Translations under genes and position numbers: made by a program
From: Halomonas heilongjiangensis
GTDB taxonomy: Bacteria > Pseudomonadota > Gammaproteobacteria > Pseudomonadales > Halomonadaceae
NCBI RefSeq assembly: GCF_002879645.1
Contig: NZ_PNRE01000052.1
Coordinates: forward strand, 52,240-116,239
Direction: 5' to 3'
Length of the DNA: 64,000 bases
Notes under the pieces: model-generated
Told to the model about the DNA's origin: nothing
Seen by the model: the letters and a program-made list of their open reading frames with translations, nothing else
The model's database searches: none
Part shown: positions 37,786-46,669 of the stretch, piece by piece
Layout of the letters: the number at the start of each line of letters is the position of its first letter
How positions within the stretch are numbered: position 1 is the stretch's first letter

Positions 37786-38532
37786 ATGAGCGTGGCTCGC
37801 CCCGTCATCGAGACGCGCGCCTACCCCGACCGCGTGCTGACCGATCGCCACGCCTTCCACCAGTTGCTGCTGGGGCTGGAGGGGGGCGTGGAGCTCGAGG
37901 TCGGCGGTCGTGGCGTGCGGGTCGAGCCGGGGGTGCTGGCCCCCATCGGCGCGGGCGACGAGCATCACTACCTGGCGCCACGCGACAACGCCACCCTGGT
38001 GCTGGACCTGCCTCCGGCCTGGTGCCAGGCGCTGCAGCTGGAGGCGCTGTTCGAGGGCCGGCCTCGGCGGTTGCCGGCGACGCTGGTGGCCCGGGGGCGG
38101 CACCTCGGGGCCACCGGCGCCCCGGCGCTGGTGGGTTGGCTGAGCGCGGTGCTGTGCGAGGCGGCACCGTTCGTGCACGAGCCGCGGCTGCGGCTGTTGC
38201 GGCTGCTGCCCGAGATCGAGGCCGACCTGGCCAGGCCCTGGCGGGTGCGTGACTGGGCGGCCCGCTGTCACCTGGCCGAGGCCGCCTTCGCCCGCCAGTT
38301 CCGCGCGCTCACCGGTCGTTCACCGCATGCCTGGCTGGTGGAGCGGCGCCTGGGGCGGGCGCGGGAACTGATGCGCGCGTCGACCGCCAGTCTCACCGAG
38401 ATCGCCCTGGCCTGCGGCTTCGCCGATGCGGCGCATTTCTCGCGGGTCTTCCGCGCGCGGCATGCGCTCTCCCCCCGCCAGTGGCGCGGCCTTCAGCGCA
38501 GCCCGGTGAGCCCCAGCAGCCCCGCCAGGTAG
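37786..38532 (+). CDS. AraC-family transcriptional regulator
   Basis: A 248-residue regulator: N-terminal cupin-like sensor (about 1-110, including LEVGGRGVRVEPGVLAPIGAGDEHHY) and C-terminal double HTH (about 145-240) with VRDWAARCHLAEAAFARQFRALTGRSPHAWLVERRLGRARELM (split) and LTEIALACGFADAAHFSRVFRARHALSPRQWR. Its 3' end overlaps the convergent AEC transporter gene by 40 bases. The likely targets are the neighbouring transporters, as small AraC proteins often control a nearby exporter. Effector unknown. Confidence 0.88.
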   Translation: MSVARPVIETRAYPDRVLTDRHAFHQLLLGLEGGVELEVGGRGVRVEPGVLAPIGAGDEHHYLAPRDNATLVLDLPPAWCQALQLEALFEGRPRRLPATLVARGRHLGATGAPALVGWLSAVLCEAAPFVHEPRLRLLRLLPEIEADLARPWRVRDWAARCHLAEAAFARQFRALTGRSPHAWLVERRLGRARELMRASTASLTEIALACGFADAAHFSRVFRARHALSPRQWRGLQRSPVSPSSPAR

Positions 38533-39431
38533 AGCGGGATCAGCAGCGGCGCGGCCAGGGTGGTCAGGAGCACGGCGATGGCGCCCTTCTCCGGGCGGAT
38601 CGCGAGCTCCATGGCCACCACCACCACGTTGGCGGCCATCGGCACCACGCCGACCAGCAGCAGCGCCAGGGCCAGCTCCGCAGAGATGCCCAGGGTGGCC
38701 TGCAGGGCGAGCACCGCGACGCCGGCGAGCAGCGGCCACAGGCCATAGCGCACGACCACGCAGGCGCCGATGAAGCGCATGTCGAACTCCCGGATGGAGA
38801 CCCGGCCCAGCGTCATGCCGATGATCATCATGCCGAGCAGGGTGTAGGTCGACGGGAAGACGTCGAGGCCATCCATCACCGCCGCCGGCACCGTCAGCCC
38901 GAGGCCACTGACCAGCAGCGCCGCCAGAAAGGCATAGATCAGCGGCAGGCGGAGGATCTTGACCAGGCTCTGGCGCACCGAGAACTGCCCTCGGGCGCTG
39001 AGGTAGAAGCCCACGGTGAATTCATAGAGGGTGATGCCCAGCAGGCAGAACAGGTACTGGGTCACGCCCTCCGGCGGCAGCAGCACCATGGCGATGGGCA
39101 GCCCGAAGTAGCCGGTATTGCCGGTGCCGGCGGAAAAGGCCAGCACGGCGGCCTCCTGGGCGGGGAAGACGGGCCTTGCCAGGCGGCCGACCGCGATGGC
39201 GATCAGGCTGGCCGTCGCGAACAGTCCCAGGGTCAGCAGCAGGTAACCCGGCGTGGGCCCGCCCAGGGTCAGGCCGCGGAAGAAGGTCAGCGGGGCGACG
39301 ATGTAGATCAGCAGGGTGGCGATGGGCCGCGGGTCGATGGCCAGCCGCCGTGAACATAGCCAGCCCAGGCCGACGAAGGCGAGCAGCATCCACAGGGGGC
39401 CCAGCAGGGTGGCGCCGAGGTCGAGTTCCAC
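38493..39431 (-). CDS. AEC-family (auxin efflux carrier type) transporter
   Basis: A 312-residue membrane protein with ten predicted helices, the AEC family size. Recognisable stretches are LLIYIVAPLTFFRGLTLG, FSAGTGNTGYFGLPIAMVLLPPEG (the conserved N-G-x-x-G-x-P loop), and MLGMMIIGMTLGRVS. Family members carry malate, malonate or other organic acids, some as effluxers. The 3' end runs through the last 40 bases of the AraC gene on the other strand, so transcripts overlap. Substrate cannot be read from sequence. Confidence 0.85.
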   Translation of the reverse strand: MELDLGATLLGPLWMLLAFVGLGWLCSRRLAIDPRPIATLLIYIVAPLTFFRGLTLGGPTPGYLLLTLGLFATASLIAIAVGRLARPVFPAQEAAVLAFSAGTGNTGYFGLPIAMVLLPPEGVTQYLFCLLGITLYEFTVGFYLSARGQFSVRQSLVKILRLPLIYAFLAALLVSGLGLTVPAAVMDGLDVFPSTYTLLGMMIIGMTLGRVSIREFDMRFIGACVVVRYGLWPLLAGVAVLALQATLGISAELALALLLVGVVPMAANVVVVAMELAIRPEKGAIAVLLTTLAAPLLIPLYLAGLLGLTGLR

Positions 39432-39572
39432 GATCGCAATTCTCTCATGTAAAGAGGCCCATCATGCCTGCTGGCGGCCAGGCTGTCAGGGGCCGGAAGT
39501 CAGGATTCGACAAGTCCCGGCGTGCCACATCTGGCAGGCTGTCTCTTCCACTGTCTGTCGCACGATGCCCCC

Positions 39573-40460
39573 ATGACCACGACCAGCGTCCCCGTTCCCG
39601 ACTCCCGTGCCACCGCCATCGGCGCCACCACCGTGCTCAACTGGGCCCTGCTGGCGACGCTGACCCAGCTCGCCGGTCCGGTGCCGCCCTTCCTGCTCAC
39701 CGCCCTGGCCTTTGCCATCGCCTTCGCCTGCTTCGCGGTGTGGCTCGGGCTGCGCGGCGAGTCGCTGGTGGCGCCGCTCAGGCAGCCGCCGGCGGTCTGG
39801 GCGCTGGGCGTGGGTGGGCTATTCGGCTATCACGCGCTCTATTTCGTCGCCCAGCAGAACGCGCCACCGGCGAACGCCGGGCTGATCAGCTACCTGTGGC
39901 CGCTGCTGATCGTGATCTTCGTGGCGCTGCTGCCCGGAGAGCGCTTGAAGGCGATTCATCTCGTCGGCGCGCTGCTGGGCTTCGCCGGGGCGGCGCTGCT
40001 GGTCGGTGGCGATGTCGATGTCGGCGGCAGTACGCTGGGCTACGTGGCGGCCTTCGCCTGTGCCTTCGTGTGGAGCGGCTACTCGGTGCTGTCGCGGGCC
40101 ACGCGCAGCGTGCCGACCGCGGCGGTAGGCGGCTTCTGCCTGGCCACGGCGCTGCTGGCGGCGCTGTGCCACCTGCTCTTCGAGCCGAGCCGCTGGCCGC
40201 AGGGCATCGGTTGGCTGGGGGTGATCGGCCTCGGCCTGGGCCCGGTGGGCAGTGCCTTCTTCACCTGGGACCTGGGCGTGAAACATGGCGACCTGCGCCT
40301 GCTGGGGCTGCTGGCCTACTTCACGCCACTGCTCTCGACCCTGGTGTTGATCGCGGCGGGCTATGCCACGGCCTCGCCGCTGCTGGCGCTGGCGGCGATA
40401 CTGATCACCCTGGGGATGCTGGTCGGTAGCGGGTGGTTGCGCTGGCCACGGGCCGGCTGA
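39573..40460 (+). CDS. EamA/DMT-family exporter, YddG-like
   Basis: A 295-residue ten-helix drug/metabolite transporter with two EamA repeats. Segments FVAQQNAPPANAGLISYLWPLLIVIF and GYSVLSRATRSVPTAAVGGFCL with VKHGDLRLLGLLAYFTPLLSTL (all split here) resemble the aromatic-amino-acid exporter YddG. The ATG at 39573 removes a non-conserved 17-residue extension; neither start has a strong ribosome site, so expression may be low or the start may need testing. Divergent from the AEC gene; both may be controlled by the AraC regulator. Confidence 0.82.
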   Translation: MTTTSVPVPDSRATAIGATTVLNWALLATLTQLAGPVPPFLLTALAFAIAFACFAVWLGLRGESLVAPLRQPPAVWALGVGGLFGYHALYFVAQQNAPPANAGLISYLWPLLIVIFVALLPGERLKAIHLVGALLGFAGAALLVGGDVDVGGSTLGYVAAFACAFVWSGYSVLSRATRSVPTAAVGGFCLATALLAALCHLLFEPSRWPQGIGWLGVIGLGLGPVGSAFFTWDLGVKHGDLRLLGLLAYFTPLLSTLVLIAAGYATASPLLALAAILITLGMLVGSGWLRWPRAG

Positions 40461-40623
40461 TGGTCTTCTGGCCGGCTGTATGAATGAAATCGATACAGCT
40501 GCCCGGAAACTTTCATTGGCCGGGGGAACACCCGGTCGGCACAATGCGACCCTATCACCTATACGGTTACGTCAATGACAGAGCAGCGTCGCCCGAGACC
40601 GGCGACCGACGAGGGTTGAATCG

Positions 40624-41466
40624 ATGAGTGCACAAGAGCATCCGCTGGGTATCAGCTTCGAGTTCTTTCCGCCCAACACCGAGGCCGGGCGCGACAAGCT
40701 GATGGGGGTGCGCGATGCCCTGGCCGAGCGGCGGCCTCGATTCTTCTCGGTCACCTATGGTGCCGGTGGCTCCACCCAGGAGCGCACCCTGCATACCGTG
40801 CAGGCCGTTCGCCAGTCGGGCATCACCACCGCGCCCCACCTGTCGTGTATCGGCAGCGAGAAGGCGCGGCTGCGTGAGTTGCTTGCCCGCTACCGTGAGG
40901 CGGGTATCGACAGCCTGGTGGCGCTGCGCGGCGACCTGCCCTCGGGCATGGGCGGCATCGGCGAGCTGCGCTACGCCAACGAGCTGGTCGAGTTCATCCG
41001 CGAGGAGACCGGCGACCACTTCGAGATCGCCGTGGCCGCCTACCCGGAATCTCACCCCCAGGCGCCCAGTTTCGAGCACGACCTCACGAACTTCGCGCGC
41101 AAGATGAAGGCCGGGGCCGACTTCGCCGTCACCCAGTACTTCTTCAGCGCCGATGCCTATTTCCACTTCGTGGAGCGTGCCCGTGCCCTGGGCGTGGAGG
41201 CGCCGATCGTGCCCGGCATCATGCCGATCACCAACTACACCAAGCTGGCGCGCTTCTCCGATGCCTGTGGCGCCGAGATCCCGCGCTGGATCCGCAAGCA
41301 GCTCGAGGCCTATGGCGACGACAGCGAGGCCATCGGCGACTTCGGCGAGGAGGTCGTGTCGCGGTTGTGCCAGCGGCTGCTCGATGGTGGTGCCCCGGGC
41401 CTGCACTTCTATACCCTCAACCAGGCCAGGCCGACCCTGAGGGTGCTGGATAACATCTGTGGCTGA
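40624..41466 (+). CDS. metF: 5,10-methylenetetrahydrofolate reductase
   Basis: A 280-residue MetF, slightly shorter than the E. coli enzyme (296). Landmarks are ISFEFFPPNTEAG, FFSVTYGAGGSTQERT, HLSCIGSEKARL, LVALRGDLPSG and the C-terminal GAPGLHFYTLNQARP. GACGAGGGTTGAATCG gives a ribosome site. Reaction: FAD-dependent reduction of methylene-THF to 5-methyl-THF, which supplies methionine synthase and so metK. Its last 21 codons plus stop are found again just downstream at 41495-41573 as a degenerate in-frame copy. Confidence 0.96.
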   Translation: MSAQEHPLGISFEFFPPNTEAGRDKLMGVRDALAERRPRFFSVTYGAGGSTQERTLHTVQAVRQSGITTAPHLSCIGSEKARLRELLARYREAGIDSLVALRGDLPSGMGGIGELRYANELVEFIREETGDHFEIAVAAYPESHPQAPSFEHDLTNFARKMKAGADFAVTQYFFSADAYFHFVERARALGVEAPIVPGIMPITNYTKLARFSDACGAEIPRWIRKQLEAYGDDSEAIGDFGEEVVSRLCQRLLDGGAPGLHFYTLNQARPTLRVLDNICG

Positions 41467-41494
41467 CCCAGGCGTGGCCGGGCGTGCCGTCCGG

Positions 41495-41573
41495 CTGCAC
41501 TTCCCTCTTTACACCGGCCTCAACCAGGCCAGGCCGACCCTGCGGGTGCTGGATAACATCTGTGGCTGACCCG
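41495..41573 (+). pseudogene. Degenerate duplicate of the metF 3' end
   Basis: From CTGCACTTC at 41495 to the TGA at 41567-41569 this segment repeats metF bases 41401-41466 in the same reading frame. It encodes LHFPLYTGLNQARP then TLRVLDNICG and a stop. Compared with metF it has three extra codons and two substitutions near the start, but the last 49 bases differ at only one position. It has no start codon or promoter, so it is a remnant of a tandem duplication or of a recombined second allele. Confidence 0.8.
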
Positions 41574-41676
41574 GGGGGGCCTCGACAACCTGAGCGGATC
41601 CTCTCCTGGCGGCCTCAGGCGTCAGTGTCTAGCCTTGTCCCTGCCTATCCATGGAATCGGGAACAGGAGACGCTAG

Positions 41677-42216
41677 ATGCGCCATGCCATTCTTTCGGGA
41701 GTCGCCACCGCCTCCCTCTTGCTGGCGGCCGCCGCCAGCCATGCCGAAGACAGCCTTGAGGTCGAGATGCATTGGGTCAGTGCCGATGGCATCGAAGCCT
41801 CCATCGGCACCATTACCCTACAGGATACCGACCACGGCCTGCTGTTGACCCCCGAGCTGAGCGAGATTCCGCCCGGCATCTATGGCTTCCACGTACACGA
41901 GCACGCCAGCTGTGAGCCAGGTGAGGACGATGCGGGGGAAATGGGGGCCGCCCGTCAGGCCGGTGGACACTACGATCCCGACGGTACCGGCCGCCACGAG
42001 GGCCCCTACGGGGACGGTCACCTCGGGGATTTACCGGTGCTGACCGTCGACCGGGACGGCCAGGCGACGCTGCCGGTGCTGGCGCCGCGACTCAGCCTCG
42101 CCGACATGCACGGGCGCAGCCTGATGATTCATGAAGGGGGCGACAATTACGCCGACGACCCCGAGCCGCTGGGTGGCGGCGGTGGACGCATGGCGTGTGG
42201 CGTGGTCGAGTCCTGA
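41677..42216 (+). CDS. sodC: Periplasmic Cu,Zn superoxide dismutase
   Basis: A 179-residue SodC with signal peptide 1-23. Metal ligands are in the expected places: H72 and H74 (GFHVHEH), H98 (GGHYDP), H107, H115, D118 and H152 (MIHEGG). C79 and C174 form the conserved disulfide. The block YGDGHLGDLPVL is diagnostic of the bacterial group. It converts periplasmic superoxide to hydrogen peroxide and oxygen. A GAACAGGAGACGCTAG leader supplies the ribosome site, and a strong terminator follows. The mature protein is acidic, like many halophile exported proteins. Confidence 0.95.
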   Translation: MRHAILSGVATASLLLAAAASHAEDSLEVEMHWVSADGIEASIGTITLQDTDHGLLLTPELSEIPPGIYGFHVHEHASCEPGEDDAGEMGAARQAGGHYDPDGTGRHEGPYGDGHLGDLPVLTVDRDGQATLPVLAPRLSLADMHGRSLMIHEGGDNYADDPEPLGGGGGRMACGVVES

Positions 42217-42244
42217 CGGCCGGCAGCATGGCCGAGAACGCAGA

Positions 42245-42266
42245 CGGCCCCGCCAAGGCGGGGCCG
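42245..42266. terminator. Terminator after sodC
   Basis: Perfect inverted repeat CGGCCCCGCC / GGCGGGGCCG separated by AA, between convergent sodC and the TAXI binding-protein gene, 29 bases after the sodC stop. Confidence 0.75.
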
Positions 42267-42294
42267 CATCCTTTGGTGGCACTGGAGCCGGTGG

Positions 42295-43374
42295 TTAGTC
42301 GGCGGTGTCGCTTGGCGTCTCGTCGCTGGCGTCATCGGCGGCGACGTCGGCCGCATCCTCGGCTTCCTCGTCCGGGCGCATCTCGGGTGGCAGCATGGCG
42401 GTCGGCACTTCGAGGCCTTGCTCCTCGTAATAGCGTACCGCCCCGGGGTGGAACCAGATCACGCTGTTCTTGTCGAGGTGTTCCGCCCGGGTCTCGGCCG
42501 CGGCGGGATGGATCGCCTCCATGGCTTCGGGGTGGTCCAGCACCAGCTTCATCACCTCGTAGACGAAGCTCTCCGGCAGGTCCTTGTGGCCGATGGCGAA
42601 ATTCCAGAAGGCCACCGACGCATGGGGGGCGTCCATCGACGCATAGACATCGGCGGGGATCTCGAAGGGCGAGACCGGGAAGCTCTCTAGCAGGGTGGCC
42701 TGCTGCTGCTCCGTCAGACCGAACATGTGCACCTCACGACGCCGTTCGAGGCGCTCGAAGGCGCCGATCGGCAGGCCGGCACAGAAGGCGAAGGCGTCAC
42801 TGAGCCGCGAGGTCAGGTAGTCGGTCAGGTGGTTGGCCCCGGCATACTGCAGGTGCACGTCCTCGACGCCCAGCGCTTCCAGGAACTGCGGCCAGTAGGC
42901 GGCACAGGTGCCGCCCATGGGGCCGACCCCGACTCGCTTGCCACTCAGGTCGGCGATGCTCTCGACGCCCGAGCCGGCCAACGTCACCACATGGAAGGGC
43001 GTCTGGTACATGGGGAAGAGGGCGCGCACGTCGCGCATTTCCTCACCGGGGGCGAATTCGGCCTCGCCGTCCCAGAGTTCGCGGGCCGGGCCCAGGGTGA
43101 CCAGGCCGAGATCCGCTACGCCGGTATGGACCAGCGTCATGTTGTGGTAGGGCCCGCCGGTGGCCTGGGAGACGGCCTCGACGCCGAGCTCGTCGATGAG
43201 ACGGGTCACCAGGCCGTCGCCGTAGACCTGGTAGGTGCCGCCGAGGGAGGCGGTACCCAGCAGGACCTCCTCCGGCCAGCCCGCCCGGTCGTCGGCCAGG
43301 GTGGCGACACTCCCGACCAGCAGGGCGCAGGCGGTGACTAGCGGACATAGGGTTGGGAACCGTCCAGCACTCAT
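42295..43374 (-). CDS. TAXI-family TRAP solute-binding protein with acidic tail
   Basis: A 359-residue TAXI protein (TRAP-associated extracytoplasmic immunogenic). Signal peptide about 1-27, then WPEEVLLGTASLGGTYQVYGDG (split), the TAXI glycine-rich ligand loop, TGGPYHNMTLVHTG, VGVGPMGGTCAAYWP and the C-terminal HPGAVRYYEE. After residue 325 it continues with about 30 residues of almost pure D/E/A/S/T (EEAEDAADVAADDASDE), absent from the two paralogues nearby. It lies after the permease, separated by a 13-bp hairpin, so it may be expressed less or independently. Ligand unknown; TAXI proteins bind glutamate/glutamine or organic acids. Confidence 0.9.
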   Translation of the reverse strand: MSAGRFPTLCPLVTACALLVGSVATLADDRAGWPEEVLLGTASLGGTYQVYGDGLVTRLIDELGVEAVSQATGGPYHNMTLVHTGVADLGLVTLGPARELWDGEAEFAPGEEMRDVRALFPMYQTPFHVVTLAGSGVESIADLSGKRVGVGPMGGTCAAYWPQFLEALGVEDVHLQYAGANHLTDYLTSRLSDAFAFCAGLPIGAFERLERRREVHMFGLTEQQQATLLESFPVSPFEIPADVYASMDAPHASVAFWNFAIGHKDLPESFVYEVMKLVLDHPEAMEAIHPAAAETRAEHLDKNSVIWFHPGAVRYYEEQGLEVPTAMLPPEMRPDEEAEDAADVAADDASDETPSDTAD

Positions 43375-43406
43375 GGCGTACCTCCTGTCGATGCGGTGGG
43401 CGGTGA

Positions 43407-43434
43407 AGCCAAGGTGGCCGAGGCCACCTTGGCT
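43407..43434 (-). promoter_or_regulatory. Hairpin between TAXI permease and the distal TAXI gene
   Basis: AGCCAAGGTGGCC and GGCCACCTTGGCT form a perfect 13-bp stem with a GA centre, between the permease stop and the ATG of the next gene. A strong local structure that may uncouple or stabilise the messages. Confidence 0.6.
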
Positions 43435-43450
43435 CGCGCCCGAGCTCGGT

Positions 43451-45613
43451 TCAGGCCGAGGTCTTGGGCTTGGTCTTCAGGGCCGCCGCCTGCCAGGCGA
43501 AGACCAGGGCGCCGATGCCGAGGCCGGCCAGGTCGGTCATCCAGCCACCGGCGATCATCGACAACGCGGCCACGAGCAGCAAGGCACGCTGGATGAGGTT
43601 GACTCTGCCGTTCAGGAACCAGGCCTGCACGGCAGCCGCCAGCAGGTAGATACCGAGACTGGCGGTGATGACCACGCGCAGGATCCCTCCCCAGCTGCCT
43701 TGCATCAACAGCTCCGGGCTGTAGAAGAACATGAAGGGCACGATGAAGGCGGCCAGACCGAACTTGAAGGAGGTCATGGCCGTCTTCAGCGGATCGGTGC
43801 CGGAGATCGCGGCGGCGGCGTAGCCGGCCAGGGCCACCGGCGGGGTGATCGCCGAGAGCACCGCGTAGTAGAACACGAAGAAGTGTGCCACCAGCGGCGG
43901 AATGCCGATCTGCTGCAGGCCCGGGGCGACCACCGAGGCGGCCACCGCATAGGCCGCGGTGGTGGGCATGCCCATGCCCAGCAGGATGCTGATACACATG
44001 GCGAAGAACAGCGCCAGCAGGTGGCTGGTGTCGGCGATGCCCAGCAGCATGGACGCGAAGCGGGCGCCGACCCCGGTCAGCGCGATGACGCCGACGATGA
44101 TGCCGGCACAGGCGCACACCGCGATCAGCGGGATGGCCATGCGCGCGCCCAGTGAGAGGGCGTTGAGCAGTGCCTTCGGGCCCATCCAGTGCGGGGTGAA
44201 CCAGGACACCACGGCGGCGCTGATCATCGCCAGGGTGCCGGCACGAATCACCGAGTAGCCCATGAACAGGGTGCCGATCAGGATGATGATGGGCAGGAAC
44301 AGGTAGACCTGCTTGACCATCTGACTGAACACCGGCAACTGGTCCCGGGGCAGGCCCTGCATGCCGCCACGACGCGCTTCCAGGTCGACCATCAGGTAGA
44401 TGGAGAGGAAGTAGAGGGCGGCCGGAATCAGCGCGGCCACGGCGATCTCGGTATAGGGGATACCGGTGATCTCGGCCATGATGAAGGCACCGGCGCCCAT
44501 GATCGGCGGCACGATCTGGCCACCGGTGGACGCCGCGGCCTCGATGCCACCGGCGCTGCGCGGGTGGTAGCCGACCTTCTTCATCAGCGGGATGGTCAGC
44601 GAGCCGGTGGCGACCACGTTGCCGGCCGAGGTGCCGTTGATCATGCCCATCAGGCCCGAGGCGAACACCGCCACCTTGGCCGGGCCACCGCGCGCGCGGC
44701 CGGCGGCGGCGAAGGCGAAGTTGACGAAGTAGTCACCCACGCGGGAGGCCTGCAGGAAGGCGGCGAAGGTGATGAACAGGATGATGTAGGTGGACGACAC
44801 GGCGGTGGTGGCGCCGAGGATACCGTTGTCGGTATAGAGATAGGTGAAGAAGCGCGCGGCAGAGTAGCCGCGGTGCTCCAGCAGGCCCGGCAGATAGGGG
44901 CCGGCGAAGGCGTAGACCAGGAACACCCCGGTGATGGCGATCAGCGCCAGGCCGGCCACCCGGCGGGTCAGCTCCATGATCAGCGCCACGCCCACGGCGG
45001 CAACCAGGAACTCGGTCTGGCCGGCGAAGGGCGTGCCGGCAGACATGCGCCAGCGCTGGAGCACGAACAGCAGGTAGGCGGCAACGATGAGCGAGGCGAC
45101 GATCAGCACCGCATCGGCCCAGTGGATCGAGCGACTGGAGCTGCGCCACACCCAGCTGCTGAGCATGGCGATGGCGGTGGCCACGACCAGCGACCAGCTC
45201 AGGTGCACCATCACCCAGTCGGCGGGGGCCGTGCCCCTGGCCTCGCGCAAGAACCAGGCGTAGAGAATGCAGAAGCTGGCGTAGCCGATGGCGACGGCCG
45301 AGGGAATCAGGGCAAACCACTCGGAGCGCCCGATACGGAGATCACCGGGGCTGCGGTCCAGGGTCATGGCCGCGGTGATGGCGAAGCCGACGGCCAGGCC
45401 GCCGGCCACGTGAATGATCCGGAAGGCCCAGGTCTCGATGGGCGATACGTTGAGCGCATAGAGGTGCATGGCGGTGAACAGCACGCAGGCGGCGAATACC
45501 GTCTGGCCCACCAGGCCGGAGAGCGCGCGCTCGTTATGGGCAATGGGAATATCGGCGACCCCTTCGGTGCCGAGCTTCGGAGTTGCCTCGTGGGGTTGGG
45601 TGTCTTGGGTCAT
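43451..45613 (-). CDS. Fused TRAP permease (DctQ-DctM), TAXI type
   Basis: A 720-residue permease with about 16-18 helices: the first part corresponds to the small DctQ domain plus an extra membrane domain, the second to DctM. Family pieces are ALSGLVGQTVFAACVLFTAMHL, GMINGTSAGNVVATGSLTIPLMKKVGYH, ASTGGQIVPPIMGAGAFIM, GMPTTAAYAVAASVVAPGL and AITPPVALAGYAAAAISG. Such fused permeases are typical of TAXI-type TRAP systems. It follows the central binding-protein gene by 78 bases with a hairpin between. It is the only permease in a locus with three binding proteins. Confidence 0.94.
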   Translation of the reverse strand: MTQDTQPHEATPKLGTEGVADIPIAHNERALSGLVGQTVFAACVLFTAMHLYALNVSPIETWAFRIIHVAGGLAVGFAITAAMTLDRSPGDLRIGRSEWFALIPSAVAIGYASFCILYAWFLREARGTAPADWVMVHLSWSLVVATAIAMLSSWVWRSSSRSIHWADAVLIVASLIVAAYLLFVLQRWRMSAGTPFAGQTEFLVAAVGVALIMELTRRVAGLALIAITGVFLVYAFAGPYLPGLLEHRGYSAARFFTYLYTDNGILGATTAVSSTYIILFITFAAFLQASRVGDYFVNFAFAAAGRARGGPAKVAVFASGLMGMINGTSAGNVVATGSLTIPLMKKVGYHPRSAGGIEAAASTGGQIVPPIMGAGAFIMAEITGIPYTEIAVAALIPAALYFLSIYLMVDLEARRGGMQGLPRDQLPVFSQMVKQVYLFLPIIILIGTLFMGYSVIRAGTLAMISAAVVSWFTPHWMGPKALLNALSLGARMAIPLIAVCACAGIIVGVIALTGVGARFASMLLGIADTSHLLALFFAMCISILLGMGMPTTAAYAVAASVVAPGLQQIGIPPLVAHFFVFYYAVLSAITPPVALAGYAAAAISGTDPLKTAMTSFKFGLAAFIVPFMFFYSPELLMQGSWGGILRVVITASLGIYLLAAAVQAWFLNGRVNLIQRALLLVAALSMIAGGWMTDLAGLGIGALVFAWQAAALKTKPKTSA

Positions 45614-45657
45614 GCCGGGATGCCTTGAGGGTTACGGGTGCCCGGGGGACGGGCGTT

Positions 45658-45681
45658 GACGCCGGCCTGTCGGCCGGCGTC
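45658..45681 (-). promoter_or_regulatory. Hairpin between TAXI binding-protein and permease genes
   Basis: GACGCCGGCC and GGCCGGCGTC make a perfect 10-bp stem around TGTC, 11 bases past the binding-protein stop. Same position as the hairpins in the DctPQM operons. Confidence 0.6.
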
Positions 45682-45691
45682 GGAAGGCGGA

Positions 45692-46669
45692 TCAGCCGCG
45701 CAGGTCTTCCGGGATCTCGTAGCCGTTCTCTTCGAACCAGCGTACCGCACCCGGGTGCCAGGGCAGGAAGGTGTTGTGCTCGACGTTCTCGGGCAGGGTC
45801 TCACTGGCGGCGCCGTGGATCTGCACCATGCGCTCGTTGTTCTCCATCACCGTCTTGGTCACTTCGTAGACCAGCGACTCCGGCATGTCCTTGTGGGTGA
45901 TGGCGAAGTTCCAGATCGAGATGGCCGGCAGGTCCTCTTCCATGCTGGTGTAGACGGAAGCCGGGATGGTGGCCGGGGAGAGCTCGGGGTAGTCGCCCAG
46001 CACCTGCTCCATGTCCGCTTCGGAGAAGGAGAAGATGTTGACGTCGGCCTGGGCCTCGAGCTGGTTGAAGGCGGAGATCGGGATGCCGGCGGCGAAGGCG
46101 AAGGCGTCGAGCAGGCCGTCCTGGAGCTGGCCGGCCTGGTCGGCCGCACCGCCGTTGCGGGTCGTGACGTCGATGCCGAGCTTGTCGAACAGCTGCGGGT
46201 AGTACATGTCGGAGGTGCCGCCGGCCGGGCCCACGCCCACGGTCTTGCCGTCGAGGTCGGCCACCGAGTTGATGCCGGAACCTTCCAGGCTGATGATCTG
46301 CAGGGTGGTCTGGTACATCGGGAAGACGGCACGGATGTCGGTGTGCTCGACGCCGGGCGCCAGCTCGCTCTCGCCGATCCAGGCCTGGTAGGCCGGCCCC
46401 ATGGTAACCATGCCGAAGTCATGCTCGCCCATCTGCACCAGGGTGGCGTTCTGCACCGGGCCGCCGGTCACTTCGGCGCCGAAGGAAACGCCGATGGCGT
46501 CGCCCACGAGGTTGGCCCAGCCGGAACCGTAGATGTAGTAGGTGCCGCCCTGGCTAGCGGTACCCACGGTCAGGCTGCGGGGCCAGTCGTCACGGTCAGC
46601 ATTGGCGGTGCCGGCCATCAGCATGGCACCAGCCACGATACCGGTCATCACGATGGTTGAGTTGCGCAT
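45692..46669 (-). CDS. TAXI-family TRAP solute-binding protein (central)
   Basis: A 325-residue TAXI protein. Signal peptide about 1-24 (TIVMTGIVAGAMLMAG, then TANA/DRDDWP). Ligand-loop GTASQGGTYYIYGSGWANL is canonical; TGGPVQNATLVQMGEHDFGMVT and KTVGVGPAGGTSDMYYP are intact (each split). The ATG at 46669 with GGAGAAACGCC upstream gives a normal signal peptide. Directly upstream of the permease, so it is the primary binding partner. Ligand unknown. Longer in-frame starts upstream are not supported. Confidence 0.93.
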   Translation of the reverse strand: MRNSTIVMTGIVAGAMLMAGTANADRDDWPRSLTVGTASQGGTYYIYGSGWANLVGDAIGVSFGAEVTGGPVQNATLVQMGEHDFGMVTMGPAYQAWIGESELAPGVEHTDIRAVFPMYQTTLQIISLEGSGINSVADLDGKTVGVGPAGGTSDMYYPQLFDKLGIDVTTRNGGAADQAGQLQDGLLDAFAFAAGIPISAFNQLEAQADVNIFSFSEADMEQVLGDYPELSPATIPASVYTSMEEDLPAISIWNFAITHKDMPESLVYEVTKTVMENNERMVQIHGAASETLPENVEHNTFLPWHPGAVRWFEENGYEIPEDLRG

